Shown here in pieces: positions 7,711-16,500 of a stretch of DNA of 64,000 nt. Every line of letters begins with the position of its first letter. Positions within the stretch are counted from its first letter, which is position 1. Under the pieces are notes generated by a model, which searched no databases, was not told the DNA's origin, and was given only the letters and a program-made list of their open reading frames with translations. The DNA is taken from the NCBI GenBank assembly GCA_013112725.1, contig JABFFZ010000002.1:100678-164677 (forward strand), in the 5' to 3' direction. A program made the position numbers and the translations under genes. This DNA is from Chloroflexota bacterium. GTDB taxonomy: Bacteria > Chloroflexota > Anaerolineae > Promineifilales > Promineifilaceae.

Positions 7711-9768
7711 ATGAAACAAATGTACCGATTGTTTACTATTTTGGCTGTGTTGGCAGCGTTAGGGTTGCTGGCAGCCTGTGGCGGCGGTGAAGAAGAAGTT
7801 GTTCCTACTGCAACCTCGGCGCCCACAAACACGGCCGTACCCCCCACCGATACGCCTGTCCCGCCGACCAATACCCCGGCGCCGACAGACACTCCGGCCC
7901 CCACAAACACGCCAGAACCAACGGCCACACCGGACATAGCGGCCAGCTTCCAGGAACTCACCAATGAAGACCTGGGCGTTACCATCAGCCATCCGGCCGG
8001 CTGGCTCATCGCCGCGCAAGACGATGGCAGCCTGCGGCTGGCCAGCAGCGAGAGTCTGTTGAACAGCACCGAACTCACTCTCGAAGAGGGCATAATTGTG
8101 CAGATGATGAATTTGCCGCTGGATATGCTGGCCTTCCTGGTAACCGAAGGCGACCCGTCTGACCCGGTGGCCGTACTCAATGCCTTCTCCACCCTGTTCA
8201 CCGCCATGAGCGGTACAGAGGAAGACATCACCTTTACGCCCCGCGATGAGGCTGCCGCTGTCACCATTGCTGGTTTTGATGGGGCTACGGCCGTATACGA
8301 CGTTGTAGCCGACGGGGAAGAAGGGCTAATGAAAATTGCCACCCTGGCCGACCCGGATAATAATCGAATTCTGCTCATCTTCGCCGGTACCCAGGCGGCG
8401 TCAGAAGACCAATACCTGCCCATCTTCGACGAAATGCTAGAGACCATTTCCCTCAGCGAGCCGGCGGCACTTGATATTACCGGCACAACCACGCCCGGCG
8501 CATCGGCCGGCTTCTTGCTCCCCGGTGATGTTGTGGAAGATGCCATAGAAGACGAGGCTGGTGACGCCTGGAGCTATATTGCCCTGGAAGGTGAAGTCGT
8601 AGACATCATTGTGGAACCATCCGGCAGCCTGGATGTGGTGGTGGATGTGCTTGACGCCAATGGCAAATCTGTAATTGGCGGCGAACGGGATGACCAGTTT
8701 GGCACAGAAACAATTTCCGCATTTTCCTTCCCCGCCCCTGGCAGCTACACCATCGTGGTGCGCGGCTTTGCCGGCGCCACCGGTGATTACACCATTTCCG
8801 TTTTTGAAACGGGCGCCGGCAGTACCAGCAGCGGCATCAGCGTCGGTGATATAGCCATTGGCGATACAATAGAAGGAACGCTGGAAGGCAGCGAAACAGC
8901 GTCATGGACTTTTGCCGCATTGGAAAATGATCTGGTCAACATCACCGTCAGACCACTGGACAGTGATCTGGATGTGGTGATTGATGTGGTAGACGATAAA
9001 GGCAATTCCTTAGCAGGTGAACCGACCGATGCCTCCTTTGGTACTGAATACATCCCGGTGGTACGGATTCCAGCCGATGGCATGTACAGCGTTACCATAT
9101 CCAGCTTTGATGGTACCGGCGGCGATTACGAAGTAACCATCACCTATACCAACAACGGTCAGACCAATACCGCTTTCTTCGCCACCGATGAATTGGAAGA
9201 AGAAGATGAGGAACATGCCTTCCCCTTCAATGCATTGGAAGGGGATTTTGTGACCATCATTGTCGACCCGGTAGAATCAGGATTTGATCTGGTCATCTCG
9301 CTTTACAATGATGACACCGACGAACTGATTGACGAAGTGGACGCTTCCACCGGCATGGAATGGCTGGAGTTTGAAGTGCCAGAAAACGGCAACTATTACT
9401 TCACCGTTACCGGATATGAAGGCAGTGTAGGCAACTATGAGGTCGCCCTGATCGGTTCCGAGTTTGTCATTTTTGAACTGGCGATTGGGGATGAGGTATT
9501 TGGCGATTTTGGCGAAGAAAATCTGCTGCAATACTACCTGGGTGGCGAGCCGGGTGATGTGGCCACCATTACGGTGACGCCGGGCGAAACGACCGATGTG
9601 GTCATCCGCGTCTTAGACCTTGATGGCAACGTGCTGGCGGAAGTGGATGACGCTTTCAGCGGCGAAGCCGAAGTGCTGGAATTTACCTTTGGCGATGAAG
9701 GGTTGGTGATCATTGAATTGACCGACTTCTTTGGCTCCGAAGGTACGTATGACATGATCATTGAGTAA
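7711..9768 (+). CDS. Secreted lipoprotein with PPC-like repeat domains
   Basis: A 685-aa lipoprotein. The signal peptide ends in the lipobox LAAC with Cys23. Residues 30-72 are a Thr/Pro-rich linker (TNTAVPPTDTPVPPTNTPAP). About 75-250 is a folded domain (LTNEDLGVTISHPAGWLIA), resembling the PsbP/DcrB type in outline. From about 275 to 685 there are four repeats of roughly 100 aa with the pattern G-D-I-G-(E/D)-x-x-W-x-F-x-A-x-x-G-D-V-V-x-I-x-V-x-P...L-D-x-D-G. These resemble bacterial pre-peptidase C-terminal (PPC) beta-sandwiches but no peptidase is attached. It should sit on the outer face of the membrane. GAGGAG precedes the ATG. Function unknown; substrate or matrix binding is likely. Confidence 0.85.
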   Translation: MKQMYRLFTILAVLAALGLLAACGGGEEEVVPTATSAPTNTAVPPTDTPVPPTNTPAPTDTPAPTNTPEPTATPDIAASFQELTNEDLGVTISHPAGWLIAAQDDGSLRLASSESLLNSTELTLEEGIIVQMMNLPLDMLAFLVTEGDPSDPVAVLNAFSTLFTAMSGTEEDITFTPRDEAAAVTIAGFDGATAVYDVVADGEEGLMKIATLADPDNNRILLIFAGTQAASEDQYLPIFDEMLETISLSEPAALDITGTTTPGASAGFLLPGDVVEDAIEDEAGDAWSYIALEGEVVDIIVEPSGSLDVVVDVLDANGKSVIGGERDDQFGTETISAFSFPAPGSYTIVVRGFAGATGDYTISVFETGAGSTSSGISVGDIAIGDTIEGTLEGSETASWTFAALENDLVNITVRPLDSDLDVVIDVVDDKGNSLAGEPTDASFGTEYIPVVRIPADGMYSVTISSFDGTGGDYEVTITYTNNGQTNTAFFATDELEEEDEEHAFPFNALEGDFVTIIVDPVESGFDLVISLYNDDTDELIDEVDASTGMEWLEFEVPENGNYYFTVTGYEGSVGNYEVALIGSEFVIFELAIGDEVFGDFGEENLLQYYLGGEPGDVATITVTPGETTDVVIRVLDLDGNVLAEVDDAFSGEAEVLEFTFGDEGLVIIELTDFFGSEGTYDMIIE

Positions 9769-9793
9769 CGGTAATCCGTTATCCGTTATCGGT
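9768..9793. repeat. Stuttered GTAATCCG/GTTATCCG word
   Basis: Short run of CGGTAATCCGTTATCCGTTA directly after the lipoprotein stop and before its terminator. Confidence 0.55.
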
Positions 9794-9831
9794 AAAAAAA
9801 GACGCCGGGCTAAGGCCCGGCGTCTTTTTTT
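9794..9831. terminator. Bidirectional intrinsic terminator
   Basis: GACGCCGGGC and GCCCGGCGTC form a perfect 10-bp stem with the loop TAAG. A7 lies on the left and T7 on the right, so it can end transcription in both directions. It lies between the convergent lipoprotein and zinc-ribbon genes. Confidence 0.95.
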
Positions 9832-9867
9832 GTGAGCAGGCCACCGGCCTGCTTAACAACCGCCTGC

Positions 9868-10068
9868 TCAGGTGAAGGGGCTGCGTGTTGGGGCGGGTAC
9901 GGCCGTTTTCACCTGTACACCGCCAATGGCCACGGCCGTTCCAAACCGCCGCCGGGTCTCATTGCTACCACATTTGGGGCAAATCTGCTCCTCCCCAACG
10001 GCGGCCATACGCAATTTCCTTTCAAATGGCTGCCCGCACGCCTGGCAGGCAAATTCATACATGGGCAT
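9868..10068 (-). CDS. FmdB-type zinc ribbon protein
   Basis: A 66-aa protein starting MPMYEFACQACG, matching the FmdB/putative regulatory zinc-ribbon start MPxYEYxCxxCG. Cysteine pairs CQAC (residues 8-11) and CPKC (about 30-33) should bind one zinc. The family is small and widespread, sometimes next to formamidase or amidase genes; its biochemical role is unclear (family knowledge). The start at 10068 has GGAGT about ten bases upstream. It is not obviously operonic with the neighbouring peptidase, whose stop lies 95 bp away on the same strand. Confidence 0.88.
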   Translation of the reverse strand: MPMYEFACQACGQPFERKLRMAAVGEEQICPKCGSNETRRRFGTAVAIGGVQVKTAVPAPTRSPFT

Positions 10069-10162
10069 ACTGACTGACTCCTTTGTCCTGAATTGTCGTC
10101 AGTATAGCCACCTTTCCGCCGTGATGAGGGAATCTTTACAAGGTCATTACAATTTACGGCCG

Positions 10163-11278
10163 TCACAGGTGACGGCCGTACCGCCCCATCACCGCTAACA
10201 CGTCATCCACCGGCAAAGCATACCGGGTATTGCCATCCCGCCCCACCACTGTGTGCGCCATGAACAGGCTGTTGTAGATCGCCTCCTCCACTGCCTCAAT
10301 CACCGCCAGCGAAAACAAATCCATTACCGGTTGTTCGCGGAAATACGGCCGTTCCCCACCCAACTCTGCCGGCCGATCCGGTGTACGGTTGGCCGTACTA
10401 AAGGCAACCACAAAATCACCACTGCCGCCATGACAGGTGCTGCCGGTGCGCGCCAGCCCAAACGCCGCCCGTTGGCACAACCGCCCCAACTGGCGTGTAT
10501 CCAACGGCGCATCCGTGGCCAGCACGATCATGATTGAGCCATCTTCCTGCCGTTTTTCCGGTTTGGGTGGCCGTACATGCTGCCCTACCGGCACGCCACA
10601 AATGGTTAGCTCCTCCGACGAACCGTAATTGGTCTGTACCAGCACGCCGATAGTAAAGCTGCCGGCCCGCCTGGGCAGCACCCGGCTGGCGGAGCCAATG
10701 CCCCCTTTCCAGCCAAAACAACTGGTGCCTGTGCCCGCCCCTACCACACCTTCGGCCACCGGGCCGGTGGCGGCGTCTGCCAGCGCCGCCCGAACTTCGG
10801 CCAGACCAATGGGCCGCGCCTGCAAGTCGCTCAGATAGCCGTCGCTGGTTTCACCCACCACCGGGTTGACGCTGTGGTAGCCCTGCCGCCCGCTCTCGGC
10901 AAAACCGAGGCCGATGTGCGGGTTTTGCTCAATGGCGATGGTCATCAGGGCGTCGGCCACGCGGGGCACGTTGAGGGTGCCGGTGAGGGCGATGGGCGTT
11001 TCAATCGTGCCCAGTTCGCGCACCTGTTCAAAACCGTATACTTTACCAAAGCCGTTGATGGTGTGGGTCACGGCCGTGACCTTTTCCTCAAATATGTTCC
11101 CCTCATGCGGCACGATCACCGTCACCCCGGTGCGAAATGGCCCGTTGCCCGTCCATGCTCCTTCCTCGGCGATGAGCGTGTAATGCCCCACCGCCACCCC
11201 GGCCACATCGGTAATGGCATTGTGCGCCCCCGGCGGTAGTTTGCTTTCAAAAATCCCTAGTTCACGTATTCTGGGCAT
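10163..11278 (-). CDS. P1 family peptidase (DmpA/BapA-like aminopeptidase)
   Basis: A 371-aa protein. The start PRIRELGI, the GAHNAITDVAGVAVGHYTL segment, the NGFGKVYGFEQVRELGTIETPIALTGTLNVP block and GAGTGTSCFGWKGGIGSASR are characteristic of the DmpA/BapA family. These N-terminal-nucleophile enzymes cut themselves just before a Ser/Thr (here probably in GIGSAS) and then act as D-/beta-aminopeptidases (family knowledge). The start at 11278 has GAGGAGA upstream; a longer frame to 11518 reads through a repeat-bearing spacer and lacks homology. No signal peptide is seen, so it is probably cytoplasmic. Confidence 0.9.
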   Translation of the reverse strand: MPRIRELGIFESKLPPGAHNAITDVAGVAVGHYTLIAEEGAWTGNGPFRTGVTVIVPHEGNIFEEKVTAVTHTINGFGKVYGFEQVRELGTIETPIALTGTLNVPRVADALMTIAIEQNPHIGLGFAESGRQGYHSVNPVVGETSDGYLSDLQARPIGLAEVRAALADAATGPVAEGVVGAGTGTSCFGWKGGIGSASRVLPRRAGSFTIGVLVQTNYGSSEELTICGVPVGQHVRPPKPEKRQEDGSIMIVLATDAPLDTRQLGRLCQRAAFGLARTGSTCHGGSGDFVVAFSTANRTPDRPAELGGERPYFREQPVMDLFSLAVIEAVEEAIYNSLFMAHTVVGRDGNTRYALPVDDVLAVMGRYGRHL

Positions 11279-11764
11279 CTCTCTCCTCTTTCGTGAGCCG
11301 TAATTCGTGATCCGTAAGCCGATTACTTCGTGCAAGCACGAAATGTGCCCCAAAAGCGGAAAAAGATCAAAGATTGCCCAGATTTTGCAGATCGTGGCCG
11401 GGGTCATTTGGGCAAGCTCAATGAGGTCACACCGTGCCACAGGCGTTTGCCCACCACCAACCCGTTTTTCACAGGCCGCCATACAACTTTTCGCACGGCC
11501 GTGACCCCCATCGTACAACCTGCTGCATGAAAATGTACCGAGGGAGACCGGTTAACTGCTGAAATCGCCAGGGCAGCAAGGTATGATATTGACGGCCGTG
11601 ACGTGGTGAACAGTCTGGTTCCGGCGGGCAAAGGTGAGGCGGTCGCAGCCGCGAGCGGAAGACCGCGCAGGAGCAGGACGTTTATCGGGCTTGTTCAAGA
11701 GTTCATAGATCTGTTCCCGGAACGGCCGTGCCACACTTATGTAGGGGGAGGAGAGAGGCGGCGT
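11279..11764. other. Spacer without a convincing gene
   Basis: About 490 bp between the P1 peptidase start and the 3' end of the retropepsin pseudogene. It holds a repeat near 11293, four ACGGCCGT-type octamers and only short frames without recognisable motifs. It may contain eroded gene remains, but I could not identify any. Confidence 0.5.
11293..11343. repeat. Stuttered GTAAT/CCGTAA word plus small palindrome
   Basis: GTGAGCCGTAATTCGTGATC words are followed by the 16-bp palindrome TTCGTGCAAGCACGAA at 11327-11342. Located upstream of the P1 peptidase gene. Confidence 0.5.
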
Positions 11765-12154
11765 TCAAGCCACAATTTGCACCGAATTGGCTGGCCCATC
11801 GAGGGTGACGGTCAGGTGGTTGAGTACATCACGGCCGATGATGATTTCATCATATTCATCATCGGCTACCACTTCCAGGTGCATTTGTTTGAATGACCCT
11901 AACTGCAAGGAAATGGGAAACAACATCACCCGCTTCCTCACGCCAGTTGTGCCCCGCATCCAGGCAGTACGGCCACGCCGGGCGCGAATTTACTGCAAAT
12001 AACGCTGAGGGATGATGGTGGCATCTGCCCCGGAATCTACCAGTGCCGTGAGCGGGAGGGAGGCTGCGGCCATAGCCGGGCCAATTTCAATGCGTACTGT
12101 CGGCATTGCCGGCTGGTAGTCGCGGTCGTAATCGTAGGTATACACAAGGCTCAT
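11765..12154 (-). pseudogene. Retropepsin-like aspartyl protease interrupted by an in-frame TAA
   Basis: Frame from ATG 12154 to the stop at 11765 encodes a clan AA aspartic protease-like protein of about 128 codons. LTALVDSGADATIIPQRYL carries the catalytic DSG triad; IIIGRDVLNHLTVTLDG is the family's second conserved block (I-G-R-D-x-L). A TAA at 11990-11992, just after PQRYLQ, separates the two halves; the frame is otherwise unbroken. The start overlaps the previous gene's stop as ATGA, so it was translated by coupling. Either it is inactivated by one substitution, or a truncated product and a separate C-terminal piece are made. The pair occurs in cyanobacteria and Chloroflexota (recollection). 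Confidence 0.8.
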
Positions 12155-12543
12155 GCCGGGACCACAAAACGAGGGGAACGGAAAACCAGCGTGGGCATTG
12201 GCTCTTCGGCAACGGTAGCCAGCCACACAAATTCATCCGGGTATTGGGCGTCAATCCGGGTGTACAAAGCGCCGTAATCGGTATCCACGTCAACGAGTTG
12301 GCCGCCGTAGATAGCCACATGCTGGCCCAGGTATTGTTGTTTCAGCGTCGGGTGTGAGGCGATGTAAGCCTGCATTTCGCGCTCCACGGCCGCATCGTCA
12401 AATTCCGGCGCAACATCAGGCGGCAGCGCCTCATCCAGCACATGGACCAGTACGTCATCCACCGGTTGGTTGCGGCTCAGAGCGAGTTCCCGCGCCCTCC
12501 GGTACAGTTGTTGGGGAATTGTGATTGTAATTTGCTCAGCCAT
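12151..12543 (-). CDS. RHH-like/DUF5678-type protein paired with the retropepsin gene
   Basis: A 130-aa protein. Residues 1-40 (MAEQITITIPQQLYRRARELALSRN...) look like a ribbon-helix-helix or related DNA-binding segment. Residues 60-130 (YIASHPTLKQQYLGQHVAIYGGQLVD, then FVWLATVAEEPMPTLVFRSPR) match the DUF5678 pattern as I remember it. AGGAG lies eight bases before the ATG at 12543; an upstream ATG at 12567 has no such site. The stop overlaps the start of the retropepsin-like gene (ATGA), so the two form one coupled unit. An antitoxin-like or regulatory role is inference from domain and arrangement. Confidence 0.75.
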   Translation of the reverse strand: MAEQITITIPQQLYRRARELALSRNQPVDDVLVHVLDEALPPDVAPEFDDAAVEREMQAYIASHPTLKQQYLGQHVAIYGGQLVDVDTDYGALYTRIDAQYPDEFVWLATVAEEPMPTLVFRSPRFVVPA

Positions 12544-12639
12544 CAAACATACTCCTGAGGGTGTCACAGATGGGATAATTATACCAGAAAGCCAGCAACC
12601 GTTTGATGAGGCAGATTTCCGCGTTGAAGGTTAGCGCGT

Positions 12640-12717
12640 TTATTCAGGCAAGGTGATGTCGTCGAGGGTCACGGCCGTGAGTATCTGCTCGCTCAACTCG
12701 TCGAGTACGGCCGTAAC
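12640..12717 (-). other. Short coding-like remnant after the racemase gene
   Basis: In another frame overlapping the racemase stop, the minus strand reads VTAVLDELSEQILTAVTLDD and ends in LPE and a stop at 12640-12642. It has amphipathic, antitoxin-like character and no start. It may be the tail of a lost small gene, or chance; two ACGGCCGT octamers give the TAV words. Confidence 0.25.
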
Positions 12718-13460
12718 TTCCCCCCGTCCGCCTCCCGTACCAATGCCCGCGCCAGAATCAGCGTGGGGTCAATGAGGAGGGTGTCGTCCATTTGCTTTTC
12801 CGTCAGGGCCAGGGGGATTTCGGTACAGCCTAACACGATGGCCTGCGCCCCCTGCGCCTGCAAAGCGGTCACCCCTGCCAGCAAATCTTGCCGGGCGCGT
12901 TCGGTGACCCGGCCGCATGATTTGATGCCATGCTGCGGGTGGTAAATGGCCGGGTGGATGAGGGTTTCTTGCATGAGGAGGGTGGGGGTAACGGCCGTAA
13001 ATCCCAGCCCCGCCAACACCTGTGGATACACTTCCGCCCGGTACGTGCCCGTTGTGGAAAGAATCCCGACGCGCTCAATCTCTGGATGATGCTTCCCTAA
13101 AAACCTCCCCACCTCTTCAATCATATGCAGCAGGTAAATCTGGCAGTTGGCTCGCGCCAGTTCCGCCCGCAGCACATCCCAGATGGGCGGCGCATGGGCG
13201 GTGTTACAGGGAATACCCACCACCTGCGCCCTCATTTGCGCCAGCAGTTGCACCTGTTCCGCCAACGCAGTGGCCGGGTTTTCGGCCACCTGCCCCAGCA
13301 GATATTCGGTGCGGTCGGGGATGGCACACGGCCGTGACACACTCAACACCGTCAGATGATCCTGGTCACGGCCGGCAACGGTCTGGCTGATAATCTTCTG
13401 CTGCAAATCCAGCCCGGCCAACGGGCCAACGCCGCCGACAACACCAATTATTTTTTCCAT
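12693..13460 (-). CDS. Aspartate/glutamate racemase family protein
   Basis: A 255-aa protein starting MEKIIGVVGGVGPLAGLDL, the typical start of the Asp/Glu/hydantoin racemase superfamily. The two catalytic cysteines lie in GIPCNTAH (about residue 83) and VLGCTEIPL (about 197). It should racemise an acidic amino acid through a two-base mechanism without PLP (family knowledge), possibly supplying D-Asp or D-Glu for cell wall or signalling. The start at 13460 is chosen because the frame extending to 13511 merely translates a stuttered repeat (PITQSPNHPIT). The C-terminal tail KLRPYSTS is partly encoded by an ACGGCCGT octamer. Confidence 0.9.
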   Translation of the reverse strand: MEKIIGVVGGVGPLAGLDLQQKIISQTVAGRDQDHLTVLSVSRPCAIPDRTEYLLGQVAENPATALAEQVQLLAQMRAQVVGIPCNTAHAPPIWDVLRAELARANCQIYLLHMIEEVGRFLGKHHPEIERVGILSTTGTYRAEVYPQVLAGLGFTAVTPTLLMQETLIHPAIYHPQHGIKSCGRVTERARQDLLAGVTALQAQGAQAIVLGCTEIPLALTEKQMDDTLLIDPTLILARALVREADGGKLRPYSTS

Positions 13461-13464
13461 GAGA

Positions 13465-13540
13465 GTGATTGGGTGATTGGGTGATTGAGTAATTGGGACT
13501 GGCGGCTTCAATTACCCAATTACATAATTACCCAATTACC
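13465..13540. repeat. Stuttered GTGATTGG / CCAATTAC inverted repeat
   Basis: Left arm is three or more copies of GTGATTGGG/GTAATTGGG, right arm ATTACCCAATTACATAATTA. They can fold into one imperfect hairpin between the racemase and protease genes. Confidence 0.75.
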
Positions 13541-13546
13541 CCACCG

Positions 13547-16500
13547 CTACGGCTTCAATATCACCGGCAGGTTCAGGTACCACATCGTCGGGACATCGCT
13601 GCCGAAGCCGCCGCCATAGTCCAGCGCCAGCGAGACGTTGCCACTGCGGTCTACGGCCTGCACGGCATATTCAAAGGGGCCGCTGATGGTGGCGCTGCCA
13701 GAGGCCAGATTGGTGAGCGCGTCATGGGTCAGGTCGAGTAGATGCCAGGTTTGCCCGCTGGTCGGCCGGTATAACACCACCACCCGCTGCACACCGCTGC
13801 CCTCGTCCGTCACCGTCGCCTCAAAGTTCACGGCCGTCCCATCACGCCATGCCTGCGTATCCCAAATGCTGGGGGCGACAAAGTCCGTGTTGGCAAACGG
13901 CGCATGGTACACCTCAAACTCCAGGCTGGTATATAACCGCTGCGTACCCTGTCCGGCTCCCCCCGGTTTATACTGGCCGGGCACCACCACCAACCGCTGC
14001 CACGATTCCCCATCCAGGGTCAGGAAGCGGTTAACCGAACCAACCCCCACCGGGAACCAGTAATCCAATCCATACCCTGGCTCCGCATCCAGGTAACGTC
14101 CATCGGTAATAACGCGAGAAATGATAGGGTCAAAATCCGGCACAACCACGTAACGGCCGCCCGTCCACAGCACCCCCGTCGCCAGATAACCATCCAGACT
14201 AATGTCCACGCTGGCGCGGGGCAGGATGGGCCGACCGCCGGCCACATACGTTTCCACCTCACCGGCTACCGTGAAGTAACTGCCCCGATCCGGTACATCA
14301 TGCCGCTCATAATCGAATGTTAGATTGACTGGCGTACTGAAAACGGCGTCCGGCGCGCGTTCTGGCCCACCTTCTGGCGCACCAGAAGGCGCAGCCACCA
14401 CGCTAACGCCGCCGGCCGGAACAGTGGACGTGACCGGCATGTTGATGCGCAGCATGGGCAGGCCATACAGCGTCATGATGCCCATCACTTTTTCATCGTA
14501 ATTGCTAAACGACCCGGCGGTCAGGCTGTTGAAGTAGCGGAGTTTCGCCATCTTCATCGCCTGCCCCACCGTCTGTGGCCCCTGGCTCCAATCGCCCAAC
14601 GCTTCGACAAAATTCACCATCAGCAGTTCCGAATAGGCCACCAGGTCAGAGTCACCATAACCAAAACCGGTATTGCCGAAGAAGGTGGCATTCTGGTCAT
14701 TAAACGCCTGCGGCCAATCTCTTGGCTGACTTGACGCCCCGTCGGTCACGTTCAGCCCGGAATGGCAGCCCACCGAAAAAATGAGCGACCCCTCGTAATC
14801 GGTGGCGGCGACAATTTGTGTGGCATACACATCTTGCGGCGTGTTGGGGAAAAAGCGGTAATGCTCAAAGTGGGAATTAAGCGAAATCAGGCCCGGCGCG
14901 ACTGGTTGGGTGAAAAGGGCATTGGCAAAGTCAACGGCCGTCCAGCTATTGTTAATCAGGTGCGTCTGGTTAGCCAGAGGGATACCCTGGTTTTGCAGCG
15001 AAGTTGTGATGGCGTTCGCCTGGTCAATCAGGAAGTCATACCCGGTAATCAGGGCATCACCCGGTTCAATCACGGAATCGGCCAGAAAACTGTCTACCAT
15101 GCCCAACATCTCCGTCGGCGTTTCCACCAGGCGCCCCACCGCCAGTTGGGGCAGGTAAAATTCCCGCCCCCGCATTGGCTGCGGCAACAGCGCCGCGTAA
15201 TAATCGTCCGTGAGCATATACCGGTAGCTCAGCGCGCCAGAAAGAGCCGGAGTCTCAGCAGTGTCGGCGTAGTGGCGCTCGTTGGCAATGAGCGCCGCAT
15301 CGGGAATACGCCGGTACGGGATGACCAGGTCTTCACCAACAATGACGATGTGTTGCAGATTGGGGTAAGCCGGCGCCAAGGCATACAGCAGCGCCTTGAT
15401 TTGCCGAGCTACCAGATTGGCCGCATAGGGGTTATCGGGGTAAAAGTCCCAGGTGGCATAAACACCGGAGGATGGTTCATTGAAACCATAATAGTCGTTC
15501 AAATCCACTACCACACCATTCACCTGGGGATGGGGCGCCAGGTTGTTTTGCAGGCGGAATAACAGGGCGCCAATGGACGTGTCGCCAGCATACATGGTAT
15601 TCAGGCGGGCGGAGTTGAGCAGGATGATGGTATTGATGCTGGGGTTCAGGGCCGGTGTGGTGTAAGTGGTCACCAGCGAATAGTAGTTGGCCGGATCATA
15701 GGGGAACTGCTCCAACGTTACTTCTATATGCAGATGGAAGGTGGTACCAATGGCCTCGGCCGTATGCGGCACCACCGCCAAATAATACGTACCCCACAAT
15801 TCGTGAACATCATGGGCCACCATCTCATCGTCTGTACCAGGGTTGATGGACAGATTGACCAGCGAACCAATTCCGCCCAGTTCACCAATGTTGCTCATCT
15901 GGCCGATATTGCTCATCTGACCAATGTTGCTCATTTGCCCCACTTCATTCAGAAAGCCCATGTCCAGCAGCTCACCAATGTTACTCATCTGGCCGATATT
16001 GCTCATCTGACCAATGTTGCTCATCTGGCCGATATTGCTCATCTGGCCGATATTGCTCATCTGGCCCAGATCACGAATCTGGCCGGTTTCTTCGTCAATG
16101 GCGGGGGCAAACAGGTAGAGGTTGTAATCGGCAGAAAGGTTGAAGAGGGTGGCGGTGAAAGTGGAACCGGCCTGGGTGATGGGGATTTTATACCATTGCG
16201 CGGAATTTCCGGCGGTGACGACACCGGTAATTGTCTGGTTGGCAGAGAGTTCTTCGGCCGTATACCGGTAGGACCGTTGGGGTAAATCCCGGTCACGTAA
16301 GAATACGTCCGGTACTGTGCCGTTGGTATCGTCCGGGATCAGATCGAAAGCGTCGGAATCGAAGACCAAAAACCCACCATCGGCCGAAAGGCTCAGGCCG
16401 GTAATGCCCGTCTCGCCATGCGATTCACTGCCATCAGAGGCAACCGATTCACGGGTGGTGGTCTGTGCGCGCCAATCGGTTAAGAATAAATCGGCGTGCC

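Noticed and set aside
7650..8546. 298-codon minus-strand frame opposite the lipoprotein gene
   Set aside because: Ser/Val-rich shadow of the acidic repeat protein; no signal, motif or start context.
11404..11734. Short minus-strand frames between the P1 peptidase and the retropepsin pseudogene
   Set aside because: No motifs, poor start contexts, and frames run through octamers; kept as an unexplained spacer.
12151..12226. Longer start of the retropepsin gene at 12226
   Set aside because: It would overlap the upstream coding region by 75 bp; the ATG at 12154 forms a normal ATGA overlap and begins the conserved part.
15855..16071. Regular short direct repeats, at first sight CRISPR-like
   Set aside because: Units are 18 bp without unique spacers, in frame and part of the C25 gene; they encode hexapeptides.
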